A DNA stretch of 30,968 bases from an uncultured Oscillospiraceae bacterium. GTDB lineage: Bacteria; Bacillota_A; Clostridia; Oscillospirales; Oscillospiraceae. Position numbers and translations under genes: made by a program. Of this stretch, positions 22,645 to 30,172 are shown piece by piece (the first letter of the stretch is position 1; every line of letters begins with the position of its first letter). The stretch spans positions 1 to 30,968 of the forward strand of contig CAJUAW010000016.1 in the NCBI GenBank assembly GCA_910584605.1, given 5' to 3'. Below the pieces are notes generated by a model. That model saw only the letters and a program-made list of their open reading frames with translations, did not search any database and was not told where the DNA came from.

Positions 22645-23388
22645 GTGAGCGGCATGAGTGTTTCTGGTGTCGGTGCGAGCGCGTATTATCCGAAACCGGC
22701 TGCGTCTGGTCAGGCCGCCGCCGTCCAGGAGGAACAGAAGCCGCTGGCGGATGCGCTCCGGGAGGAGCAGGAGAGCCAGCCGACCCTGGCCGACATGATG
22801 AAGGAGGCCCAGGAGAAGGTGGCGGAGCGGGAGAAGATGTTCCAGCTCCCCAAGAGCAGCCGGCGCTATGGCGATGCCGCCATTCTGGCCTACTCCAAGC
22901 TGGCCCGGGCCAGGACTGCAGGGGATGTGGACGCCGCCTCCGGCTATGCCCGGCGGCAGATCGCCCAGCTCAGCGCCGCCAAGCGCAGCGACAGCGACAA
23001 CGCAGACCGGATTCAGGCTGCCATCAACCAACTGCAAAAGGCGGTGAACCGGGCGGGGAAGAAGAAGCGGGAGCTCAATCAGGAGAAGCTGACCGCCAAG
23101 CGTCAGGCCAAGCTGGAGAAGGAGAAGCGCACCCGAGAGGCCAAGCGCCTGCGCCACCAGCTGAAGAGCAAGCAGACCATGCGGATCATCCGGGAGTCTG
23201 GGTATCTGCGGGAAGCGGCGGTGGATAACCGCATGCAGGACCATATCGCCGCCTCTAAGCAGGAGATGCGCGCCCAGATGGAGCAGCTGACCGCTCAGAC
23301 CCAGACCGCCGTGGACGCGGCCGTTCAGCAGTATGCCGCCGCCTCGGCGGAACCGGCTCCCGCGCCGGAAATCAGCATTCAGGCATAA
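22645..23388 (+). CDS. Hypothetical coiled-coil protein
   Basis: A 247-residue, very polar, Ala/Glu/Lys/Gln-rich protein. The first 35 residues are low-complexity and Ser/Gly/Ala-rich with a YYPKP motif; from about residue 40 to 235 the sequence looks like long amphipathic helices with heptad-like spacing and a strongly basic middle (RQAKLEKEKRTREAKRLRHQ), ending in a Pro/Ala-rich tail. No signal peptide or membrane segment. No family is recognised; structural or sporulation-related roles are guesses. The GTG start at 22645 follows GAGGAGGGGA; an ATG three codons later is an alternative. No sigma-A promoter is evident upstream, so it may depend on another sigma factor. It ends at a strong hairpin shared with rnpB. 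Confidence 0.75.
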   Translation: MSGMSVSGVGASAYYPKPAASGQAAAVQEEQKPLADALREEQESQPTLADMMKEAQEKVAEREKMFQLPKSSRRYGDAAILAYSKLARARTAGDVDAASGYARRQIAQLSAAKRSDSDNADRIQAAINQLQKAVNRAGKKKRELNQEKLTAKRQAKLEKEKRTREAKRLRHQLKSKQTMRIIRESGYLREAAVDNRMQDHIAASKQEMRAQMEQLTAQTQTAVDAAVQQYAAASAEPAPAPEISIQA

Positions 23389-23393
23389 ACAGG

Positions 23394-23423
23394 ACCGCCG
23401 TCCCAAATGGGACGGCGGTTTTC
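23394..23423. terminator. Terminator between the coiled-coil gene and rnpB
   Basis: ACCGCCGTCCC (23394-23404) pairs perfectly with GGGACGGCGGT (23409-23419) around AAAT, with TTTT on the plus strand. Read on the minus strand it also follows the 3' end of RNase P RNA, although the U-tract there is weak. Confidence 0.8.
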
Positions 23424-23426
23424 TGG

Positions 23427-23793
23427 TGCAGTAAGCCTGTAAGCCGGGTTCTGTCTTTTAAGACAGCCATCTATCTCGACGCGCCGTTGCCAACGCGCTC
23501 TAGCCGCCTCCCCGGGACGGCCGGGCCGGCCTGTATGTCCCTCCACGGCGTTGCTCCGGATAGAGTTTACAGCGATGGACGCTTTTACACGCCATCGGGT
23601 GAGCTCTTACCTCGCCTTTCCACCCTTACCGCACCGATCCCTTGTGAGGAAGGATGCGGCGGTATATCTCTGTTGCACTTGTCCTAGGGTCGCCCCCGGC
23701 GGGTGTTACCCGTTATCCTTGCCCTGCGGAGCCCGGACTTTCCTCACAGACGGGCCTTTCGCCCCGTTTGCGCGGCTGTCCAGCTTACTTGCC
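23427..23793 (-). ncRNA. rnpB: RNase P RNA, bacterial type A
   Basis: The catalytic RNA that removes 5' leaders from tRNA precursors. Read on the minus strand it contains the conserved GAGGAAAGTCCGGGCTCC (P4 and J3/4), followed by the GGGCA...GGGTAACACCC region, the GGTAAGGGTGGAAAGG segment and the 3' ACAGAACCCGGCTTA element that closes P4. GTAAGC near the 5' end can pair with GCTTAC near the 3' end to form P1. The total length is about 367 bases. Ends are approximate: the 5' end is set from the promoter, and the 3' end from P1. Open reading frames on both strands through this region are incidental. Confidence 0.95.
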
Positions 23794-23798
23794 CGATT

Positions 23799-23827
23799 AT
23801 CATACAGGAAAATGGGGAGGATGTCAA
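23799..23827 (-). promoter_or_regulatory. Sigma-A promoter of rnpB
   Basis: On the minus strand TTGACA (23827-23822) and TATGAT (23804-23799) are separated by 17 bases, placing the RNA 5' end near 23792. It diverges from the ddl promoter only 30 bases away. Confidence 0.85.
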
Positions 23828-23857
23828 ACAAAAGAGGGAAAAAATTTCATCTTCGGG

Positions 23858-23886
23858 TTGAGTATTAGAGAGGGATGTGTTAGAAT
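23858..23886 (+). promoter_or_regulatory. Sigma-A promoter of ddl-murF
   Basis: TTGAGT (23858-23863) and TAGAAT (23881-23886) are separated by 17 bases. The 5' leader of about 90 bases contains a GC-rich imperfect hairpin near 23909-23940 without a U-tract. Confidence 0.65.
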
Positions 23887-23981
23887 ATCTTACTAATGAT
23901 AAAATGTGATTGGTCTGCCCATCGCGCGGGGGCAGGGCCAAAGAAGCGGCCGCCGCGTATCATGAAGTGAGGTATTATGCT

Positions 23982-25028
23982 ATGAAAGTGTTAGTATTGG
24001 CGGGCGGACTCAGCCCGGAACGCAATGTGTCGCTGTCCTCTGGGGCCATGGTCTGCCAGGCCCTGCGGGAGCGGGGGCATCAGGTGGCGCTGATGGACCT
24101 GTTTTACGGTCTGGACGGCGCGCTGTCCGGGGAAAACCTGTATGTCGCCCCCATTCCGGAGTCCTTCAAGCGGGTGGCCCGGGAGGCCCCTGATCTGGAG
24201 GAGGTAAAGACCCGGCGGGGCGGCGGTCCCTCCGCCATCGGTCCCGGCGTCTTTGAGATGTGCGCCAGGGCGGAGGTCGTGTTCCTGGCCCTCCACGGCG
24301 CCTGCGGCGAGGATGGCCGCATCCAGGCCGCTCTGGATCTGCTGGGCGTGCCCTACACCGGCTCGGGCTGTCTGGGTTCCGCCATCGCCATGGATAAGGA
24401 CCTGACCAAGCGTCTGGTGGCGAACCAGGTGAAAACCCCCCGGTGGGAGACGGTTACCGTCACCAGGGAGACCCTGGAGGAGCTGGTGGAGCGCACCAGG
24501 CTTCCGGTGGTGGTGAAGCCCATTGCCAGCGGCTCCTCCATCGGGGTGTACATTGCGAAAAGCAAAGGGGAGCTGAAAAAGGCCCTGGAGGAGAGCGTCA
24601 AGCTGGGCGGCCGCACGGTCATTGAAGAGTACATCAAAGGCCGGGAGATTCAGGTGGCGGTGCTGGGCGGCAGGGCTCTGCCCTCCATCGAGATCATCCC
24701 CAGAGAGGGCTTCTACGACTACGCCAACAAGTACCAACCCGGCGCGGCAACGGAGGTGTGTCCCTCCCGCATCCCCAAGGAGTGGGAGAAGGCCGTCGGC
24801 GATGCGGCGCTGGCGGTGTTCCATACCATTGGCCTGTCGGTTTACGCCCGGGCGGACTTTATCGTCACCCAGGAGGGCGTCCCCTATTTTCTGGAGATCA
24901 ACACCCTGCCCGGCATGACGCCCACCAGTCTGGTGCCCCAGGAGGCCGCCGCAGTGGGCATGGACTACGGTAAGCTCTGTGAGACCATCATTCAAATTTC
25001 CATGGAGGCCCGGAAGGAGAGACTGTAA
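23982..25028 (+). CDS. ddl: D-alanine--D-alanine ligase
   Basis: Joins two D-Ala with ATP, supplying the dipeptide that MurF adds to the peptidoglycan precursor. The 348-residue ATP-grasp enzyme shows GGLSPERNVS at the N-terminus in place of the commoner S.EHEVS, LHGACGEDGRIQ, PYTGSGCL.SAIAMDK, VVKPIASGSSIGV, VIEEYIKGREIQVAV, FYDYANKY and LEINTLPGMTPTSL with the metal ligands. The FYDY..KY segment is the one found in D-Ala-D-Ala ligases rather than in VanA-type D-lactate ligases. The start ATG 23982 follows GTGAGG; a start 24 codons upstream is unsupported. Its stop overlaps the murF start (TAATG). Confidence 0.94.
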   Translation: MKVLVLAGGLSPERNVSLSSGAMVCQALRERGHQVALMDLFYGLDGALSGENLYVAPIPESFKRVAREAPDLEEVKTRRGGGPSAIGPGVFEMCARAEVVFLALHGACGEDGRIQAALDLLGVPYTGSGCLGSAIAMDKDLTKRLVANQVKTPRWETVTVTRETLEELVERTRLPVVVKPIASGSSIGVYIAKSKGELKKALEESVKLGGRTVIEEYIKGREIQVAVLGGRALPSIEIIPREGFYDYANKYQPGAATEVCPSRIPKEWEKAVGDAALAVFHTIGLSVYARADFIVTQEGVPYFLEINTLPGMTPTSLVPQEAAAVGMDYGKLCETIIQISMEARKERL

Positions 25029-26419
25029 TGGAACCCATCACCTTGGCTCAGCTGCTGGAGGCGGTACACGGCCGCCTGCTGGGAAGCTTTGACCGGTTGG
25101 ATACTCCCATCTCCAAGGTAGAGACGGACAGCCGGTCCATCCATCCCGGCACCCTGTTCCTCCCGCTGGTGGGGGAACGCTTCGACGGCCACGCCTATAT
25201 CAACTCCGCCCTGGAGGGGGGCGCCGCCGGCTGCATCACCGCCCTGGAGCGGGACAGCTGCCTGCCGGGAAAGTTCTATGTGAAGGTGGAGGACACCCAG
25301 CAGGCCCTCCGGGACCTGGCCGTTTGGCATAAAAACCGGTTTGCAATCCCTCTGATCGGCGTGACCGGCAGCGTGGGCAAGACCACCGCCAAGGATATGC
25401 TGGCCGCCGTTCTGGGCGTCCGATACAAGGTGCTCAAGACGGAGGGCAACCACAATAACAACATAGGTCTGCCGCTGACCCTGCTGGAGCTGAACTCCAG
25501 CCATCAGATCGCGGTGCTGGAGATGGGGATGGACAAATTTGGCGAGATCGACTATCTGGCCGGTATCGTCAGGCCCGATGTGGGGATCATCACGAATATT
25601 GGCGACGCCCACATCGAGCGTCTGGGCAGCCGGGAGAATATTTTCCGGGCCAAGTGCGAGCTGCTGCCCCATGTGAAGGGGGACGGCCTGCTGATCCTCA
25701 ATGGGGACGACCCTCTGTTGGCTTCGCTGAAGGGGAACGTTCCTGTTCCCGCTGTCTTCTGCGGGCAGGGGGAGGGGTGCGACTACCGGGCCCAGGTGAC
25801 CGGCGGCGACGGCGTCAGCCACATCCACTGCCGCCTGACCACTCCGCACATGGACCGGGATGTGAGAATCCCCGCGTTGGGGGAGCACATGATCTATCCT
25901 GCCCTCATCGCGGCGGCGGCGGGGGAGCGGTTCGGCCTGACGCCCGACCAGATCGAGGAGGGCCTGAGCCAGTTTGTCCCCACCCGGATGCGGATGAATG
26001 TGCTGCGGCGGAGTTCCGGCATCACCATTCTGGACGACACCTACAATGCCAATCCCCAGTCCATGCGGGCGGCCATCAGCGCGTTGGCGGACAGCCGGGG
26101 CAGCCGGAAGGTGGCCGTCCTGGGCGACATGCTGGAGCTGGGTCCCTTTGCCCCCGCGCTCCACAGCGGGGTGGGGGAATATTTGGGGACTGCGGGCGTC
26201 GACTGTCTGGTGGCGGTGGGCAGCCTGGCCCGGCACATCGCTGAGGGCGCCCGGGAGGCGGGCGTCGCTCAGGTGATCCACTGCCACACCCGGGAGGATG
26301 CCATGGCGGTACTGCCCCAGGTGGTCGGGCCGGACTGCACCGTACTGGTGAAAGCGTCCCGGGGCATGAAGCTGGAGGAGCTGACCGCCAGGCTGCTGGC
26401 GCTGACAGAAGAGGTGTGA
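25028..26419 (+). CDS. murF: UDP-N-acetylmuramoyl-tripeptide--D-alanyl-D-alanine ligase
   Basis: Adds the D-Ala-D-Ala made by the upstream ligase to UDP-MurNAc-tripeptide in the cytoplasm. The 463-residue length is normal. Domains: N-terminal uridine-binding domain (to about 105); central ATPase domain with P-loop GVTGSVGKTT (111-120), EGNHNNNIGLP and a GMDKFGEI segment; and a C-terminal Rossmann-like domain starting at LDDTYNANPQSM. The A of its ATG is the last base of the ddl stop, so translation is coupled. GGAAGGAGA lies upstream. Converges on mtnA with only 9 bases between the stop codons and a weak hairpin. Confidence 0.97.
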   Translation: MEPITLAQLLEAVHGRLLGSFDRLDTPISKVETDSRSIHPGTLFLPLVGERFDGHAYINSALEGGAAGCITALERDSCLPGKFYVKVEDTQQALRDLAVWHKNRFAIPLIGVTGSVGKTTAKDMLAAVLGVRYKVLKTEGNHNNNIGLPLTLLELNSSHQIAVLEMGMDKFGEIDYLAGIVRPDVGIITNIGDAHIERLGSRENIFRAKCELLPHVKGDGLLILNGDDPLLASLKGNVPVPAVFCGQGEGCDYRAQVTGGDGVSHIHCRLTTPHMDRDVRIPALGEHMIYPALIAAAAGERFGLTPDQIEEGLSQFVPTRMRMNVLRRSSGITILDDTYNANPQSMRAAISALADSRGSRKVAVLGDMLELGPFAPALHSGVGEYLGTAGVDCLVAVGSLARHIAEGAREAGVAQVIHCHTREDAMAVLPQVVGPDCTVLVKASRGMKLEELTARLLALTEEV

Positions 26420-26428
26420 GGGAGGCGT

Positions 26429-27445
26429 TTATGCCTCTTGAAATAATCTGGCCAGACTTTGATCAAAGGGGGGCCTGAGAACGCCCCGCTCGGTGATGGC
26501 GGCGGTGAGCAATTCGTGGGGAGTCACGTCAAAGGAGGGGTTCCAGGTCCGCACCCCGGCGGGGCCGGTCTGGACCCCCGCGAAGGAGGTGACCTCTCCG
26601 CCGTCCCGCTGCTCCACCGGGATGCGGCTCCCGTCCGGGAGCGACCGGTCGATGGTGGAGGAGGGCAGAGCGGTGTAGAAGGGGATGCCGTGGTGCTTGG
26701 CCAGCACGGCCAGGGAGTAGGTGCCAATCTTGTTGGCGAAATCCCCGTTGGCGGCCATGCGGTCACAGCCCACCACCACCAGATCGACGCACCCCTGAGC
26801 CATCAGATACCCGGCCATGCCGTCGCAGATGAGGGTGACAGGGATGCGGTCGTTCACCAGCTCGTAGGCGGTGAGCCGGGCGCCCTGGAGCAGAGGACGG
26901 GTCTCGTCTGCGTATACCATGGAGACCTTTCCCTGGGCATGGGCCGTGCGGATGACCCCAAGAGCGGTGCCCCAGCCGCCGGTGGCCAGTGCTCCGGCGT
27001 TGCAGTGGGTGAGGATTCTGGCCTGACAGGGCACCAGCTCCGCGCCCGCTTTGCTCAGGGCGGCGTTCATCTGGATATCCTCCAGGTGGATGGTCCGGGC
27101 CTCCTCCTCCAGGCGGAGCAGGTCAGGCCCGCAGGCGAGCCAGCACCGCTCCATCCGGTCCAGCGCCCAGAACAGATTGACCGCTGTGGGGCGGCTGCCG
27201 GCCAGCGTCTGCTTGGCCTGAGTCATGCTCCCCGTGAAGTCCGCCGCACCGGCATATTCCTGGGCGGCCAGCACCATCGCGTAGGCCGCCGCCACGCCGA
27301 TGGCAGGCGCGCCCCGGACCACCATGGTCCGGATGGCCTGAGCCGCATCCCGGTAGTTGGTATAGCGCAGCCAGTATTCCGAGCCGGGCAGACGGGTCTG
27401 GTCCAACAGATAGAGCTCATTCCGTTCCCAGCGGATCGCCTCCAT
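26429..27445 (-). CDS. mtnA: S-methyl-5-thioribose-1-phosphate isomerase
   Basis: Converts 5-methylthioribose 1-phosphate to methylthioribulose 1-phosphate in methionine salvage. The 338-residue protein has the substrate-binding RGAPAIGVAAAYA, the catalytic Cys in THCNAGALATGGWGTALG, and the catalytic Asp in GCDRMAANGDFANKIGTY, plus the closing TALPSSTID and IPVEQR. It belongs to the eIF2B-alpha-like family; the intact Cys and Asp favour MtnA over a regulatory homologue. No other salvage gene is in the window, so it is an orphan here. The start is ATG 27445 after GAGGG; a longer frame upstream is only the shadow of the diverging ABC-F gene. Confidence 0.94.
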   Translation of the reverse strand: MEAIRWERNELYLLDQTRLPGSEYWLRYTNYRDAAQAIRTMVVRGAPAIGVAAAYAMVLAAQEYAGAADFTGSMTQAKQTLAGSRPTAVNLFWALDRMERCWLACGPDLLRLEEEARTIHLEDIQMNAALSKAGAELVPCQARILTHCNAGALATGGWGTALGVIRTAHAQGKVSMVYADETRPLLQGARLTAYELVNDRIPVTLICDGMAGYLMAQGCVDLVVVGCDRMAANGDFANKIGTYSLAVLAKHHGIPFYTALPSSTIDRSLPDGSRIPVEQRDGGEVTSFAGVQTGPAGVRTWNPSFDVTPHELLTAAITERGVLRPPFDQSLARLFQEA

Positions 27446-27480
27446 AGAAAATCCCTCATTTCCATTTGATTTCGAGAGAG

Positions 27481-27509
27481 ATTGTACCATAAGAAACGAT
27501 TGAAGACAA
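27481..27509 (-). promoter_or_regulatory. Probable sigma-A promoter of mtnA
   Basis: On the minus strand TTGTCT (27509-27504) and TACAAT (27486-27481) are 17 bases apart, with a TGG extending the -10. It overlaps the region where the ABC-F promoter must also lie, but no strong plus-strand promoter was found there. Confidence 0.65.
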
Positions 27510-27524
27510 GCGAGGACCCAAGCA

Positions 27525-29423
27525 ATGATTGATATCGCAGTATCCGGCCTTGTAAAAGAGTTTGAGGTCGGCAAAAAAATACTGGACGGGCTTACCTTCC
27601 AGGTGGATTCCGGCGAGCGGGTGGGGCTGTTGGGCCCAAACGGCTGCGGCAAGACCACCCTGCTGCGCATCCTCACCGGCGTGGTCCACCCCGACGAGGG
27701 GGAGGTGGTCATTGCCCCCAACCGGCGGCTGGGACTGATCTCCCAGATCCCCGTCTACCCGGCGGGCTACACCGTGGAGGATGTGCTGGACACCGCCTTT
27801 GAGCCCCTCCATCGGATGGAGGAGGAGATGGCCGCCCTGTCCCAACGGATGGAGAAGGGGGAGAGCGATCCCGCTGTACTGTCCAGGTACGACAAGCTGT
27901 CTGCCGCCTTCCAGACCGGCGGCGGCTATGAGACGGACACCAACAAGAATAAGGTGTGCAGCGGCCTGTCCATCCCCCAGGATATGCGGGAGCGGCTCTT
28001 TGACCAGCTGTCCGGCGGGGAGAAGACCCGAGTCAACCTGGCCCGGCTCATCCTGGAGGACACCGACATCCTTCTGCTGGACGAGCCCACCAACCACCTG
28101 GACCTGCGGGCCACCGAGTGGCTGGAGGAGTATTTGGAAAAATTCAAGGGCACCGTCCTGGCCGTCTCCCACGACCGCTGGTTTTTGGACAAGGTGGTCA
28201 AACGGGTGGTGGAGATCCAGGCGGGAAAAGCGGAGTTTTACGCCGGGAACTACAGCTTTTATGCCGTGGAGAAGGAGCGGCGGTACGAGGAGAAGCTGCG
28301 CCAGTACGAGAAGGAGCAGGCCAAGATCCAGCAGCTGGAGAAGGCCGCCGAGCAGCTGCGCATCTGGGCCTACTCGGGCAACGACAAGATCTTCAAGCGG
28401 GCCCAGTCCATGGAAAAGCGCATCGAGCGTATCCGTCAGACGGACAAGCCCAAAAAGGACCGCAAGATGTCCGTCCGCTTTGGCGAGCGGGAGTTCCGAG
28501 GGGACGAGGTGCTGTCCATCAAAAACCTGTCCAAGGGCTTTGGCGGACGGACCCTGTTCGACCATGTCAACCTGGAGGTGGCGGGCGGCGAGCGCATCGC
28601 CCTGCTGGGGGACAACGGAACCGGCAAGTCCACCCTGATCAAGATCCTCATGGGGGAGGAGGAGCCGGACGGCGGAAAGCTGAGGAAGGGACCGACGGTA
28701 AAGGTGGGCTATCTGCCGCAGATCATTCACTTTGACCACCCGGAGCGCGACTTGGTGAACACCATGCTCTATGAGCTGGACTGCACCGCCCAGACTGCCC
28801 GGGACCGGCTGGCCGCCTTCAAGTTCCGGGGGGAGGACGTCTTCAAGCCAGTGTCCGCCCTGTCCGGCGGGGAGCAGTCCCGGCTGCGGCTGTGCATGCT
28901 CATGGACAGCAAGATCAACCTGCTGATCCTGGACGAGCCCACCAACCATCTGGACATCCAAAGCCGGGAGTGGATCGAGGAGGCGGTGGAGGAGTACGAG
29001 GGCAATCTGCTCTTCGTTTCCCACGACCGGTACTTCATCGACCGCTTCGCCACCCGCATCTGGATGCTGGAGCAGGGAACGATCACCGATTTCCGGGGGA
29101 CCTATCAGGAATTTCAAACGGCGAAGGAGCGGGGCAGGCTGGCGGAAGCCGCCGCTCCCCCTCCGCCGCCGGAGAAGAAGGACAAGCCCAAACGTTCCGG
29201 CGGCACCAAAAACCTGGAGAAGGAGGTCAACGCCGCCGAGCGGGCGGTGGCCGCCGCCGAGGAGCAGATGTTTGATCTGGAGCAGGCCATCCAGGAGGCG
29301 TCGGCGGACTATTTGAAGCTCCAGGAGCTGTATGAACAGCGGGAGGCCCTGGAGGACGAGCTGGCCCATCTGTATGCCGTCTGGGAGCGGTTGGCGGCAG
29401 ACCTGGAGGAGGCGCGGGGATGA
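27525..29423 (+). CDS. ABC-F family ATPase (Uup/YdiF-like)
   Basis: A 632-residue soluble ATPase with two ABC domains and no membrane segment, which in this family acts on the ribosome to relieve stalled translation or antibiotics. Domain 1: Walker A GPNGCGKTT (37-45), LSGGEKTR, LLLDEPTNHLDL, VSHDRWFLD. An arm/linker rich in charged residues (about 245-310) joins to domain 2: GDNGTGKST, LSGGEQSRLRL, LILDEPTNHLDI, VSHDRYFID. A C-terminal coiled coil (about 545-630), rich in Ala, Glu and Lys and preceded by a Pro-rich linker, resembles the Uup/YdiF tail. Whether it confers antibiotic resistance cannot be told; a housekeeping role is more likely. ATG 27525 follows CGAGGA. It overlaps the next gene by 4 bases. 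Confidence 0.94.
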   Translation: MIDIAVSGLVKEFEVGKKILDGLTFQVDSGERVGLLGPNGCGKTTLLRILTGVVHPDEGEVVIAPNRRLGLISQIPVYPAGYTVEDVLDTAFEPLHRMEEEMAALSQRMEKGESDPAVLSRYDKLSAAFQTGGGYETDTNKNKVCSGLSIPQDMRERLFDQLSGGEKTRVNLARLILEDTDILLLDEPTNHLDLRATEWLEEYLEKFKGTVLAVSHDRWFLDKVVKRVVEIQAGKAEFYAGNYSFYAVEKERRYEEKLRQYEKEQAKIQQLEKAAEQLRIWAYSGNDKIFKRAQSMEKRIERIRQTDKPKKDRKMSVRFGEREFRGDEVLSIKNLSKGFGGRTLFDHVNLEVAGGERIALLGDNGTGKSTLIKILMGEEEPDGGKLRKGPTVKVGYLPQIIHFDHPERDLVNTMLYELDCTAQTARDRLAAFKFRGEDVFKPVSALSGGEQSRLRLCMLMDSKINLLILDEPTNHLDIQSREWIEEAVEEYEGNLLFVSHDRYFIDRFATRIWMLEQGTITDFRGTYQEFQTAKERGRLAEAAAPPPPPEKKDKPKRSGGTKNLEKEVNAAERAVAAAEEQMFDLEQAIQEASADYLKLQELYEQREALEDELAHLYAVWERLAADLEEARG

Positions 29424-30067
29424 TGCAGAAAATTCACAGACGGCCCAAGGTGGAGGTGGCCAGCTACAAGGGAAAGCGGTTTGCCCTGTGGCTCAAGGCG
29501 TTTCTGGCCCTTGTCCTGCTTGGGGCGATGGTCTTCGGCGCCCTGCTGAGCCTGGTGCTCAGCGGTGCGCGGGACGAGGTCCGGGGCGACCCCAAGGTCA
29601 TGGTGATCCTGGGCTGCCAGCTCCACGACTGGGGTCCCTCTGTCATGCTGCAGGACCGGCTGGACAAGGCTCTGGAATACCTGCAGGACCACCCGGATAT
29701 GACGGTGGTGGTCTCCGGAGGGCAGGGGGAGAACGAGCCCACCTCCGAGGCCCAGGGCATGGCCGATTACCTGGCGGAACACGGCTTCAGCCGGGAGAAT
29801 ATCATTTTGGAGAGCCAGTCCCACAACACAAACCAGAACCTGCGCTGGTCCGCCCAGCACCTGGCGGAGGCGGGCATCGACATAAAGGATGGCGTGATCA
29901 TCGTCTCCAACGGCTTCCACCTCACCCGGGCCAAACTGCTGGCCGGACGGGCGGGATATGAGAACGTGTCCACCCTGGCCGCCCCCTCCAGCCATGTGGT
30001 CTCCCGGCTGAAAATGTATATCCGGGAGCCGCTGGCCCTGGTGAAATCCTTTGTGTTCGACCGGTAG
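29420..30067 (+). CDS. YdcF/SanA-like DUF218 membrane protein
   Basis: A 215-residue protein with a basic N-terminus (about 1-24), one transmembrane helix (about 25-48), and an extracytoplasmic DUF218 domain. Typical motifs are VMVILGCQL, a DRLDKALEYL helix, VVVSGGQGENEPTSEAQGMADYL, and ILESQSHNTNQNL followed by VSNGFHLTRAK. YdcF-family proteins have been linked to envelope integrity and vancomycin tolerance (SanA), but the biochemical activity is unknown. It overlaps the ABC-F stop by four bases (ATGA), so it is co-translated with it. Confidence 0.9.
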   Translation: MMQKIHRRPKVEVASYKGKRFALWLKAFLALVLLGAMVFGALLSLVLSGARDEVRGDPKVMVILGCQLHDWGPSVMLQDRLDKALEYLQDHPDMTVVVSGGQGENEPTSEAQGMADYLAEHGFSRENIILESQSHNTNQNLRWSAQHLAEAGIDIKDGVIIVSNGFHLTRAKLLAGRAGYENVSTLAAPSSHVVSRLKMYIREPLALVKSFVFDR

Positions 30068-30111
30068 AAGGGGCTCAGCCCTGCGGGCGGAGTCCCCGCT
30101 GCGAAGAGAGC

Positions 30112-30135
30112 CTGCCGCCGCCTGTGCGGCGGCAG
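30112..30135. repeat. Perfect GC-rich inverted repeat between the ydcF-like gene and prfA
   Basis: CTGCCGCCGC (30112-30121) pairs with GCGGCGGCAG (30126-30135) around CTGT. No T-tract follows on either strand, so it is not a classic terminator. A second GC-rich imperfect hairpin precedes it at about 30069-30097. These structures occupy most of the 105-base gap before prfA. Confidence 0.6.
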
Positions 30136-30172
30136 AATGAATGCGCATACCGCATACGAAGGAGGGCTGTCC

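Noticed and set aside
23487..23941. Several overlapping small open frames in the 23.5-23.9 kb region
   Set aside because: They lie within or antisense to RNase P RNA, whose conserved sequence elements explain this segment.
26421..26437. Small hairpin (GAGGC/GCCTC) between murF and mtnA stop codons as a terminator
   Set aside because: Only five base pairs with no clear T-tract on either side; too weak to call.
27466..27493. Possible plus-strand promoter for the ABC-F gene (TTGATT with CATAAG, 16-base spacer)
   Set aside because: Both boxes are poor matches and overlap the better minus-strand mtnA promoter.
27456..29369. 637-codon minus-strand open frame opposite the ABC-F gene
   Set aside because: Mirror of a certain gene; its repeated Leu/Gly/Gln-rich segments come from the reverse complement of Lys/Glu/Leu-rich coding.
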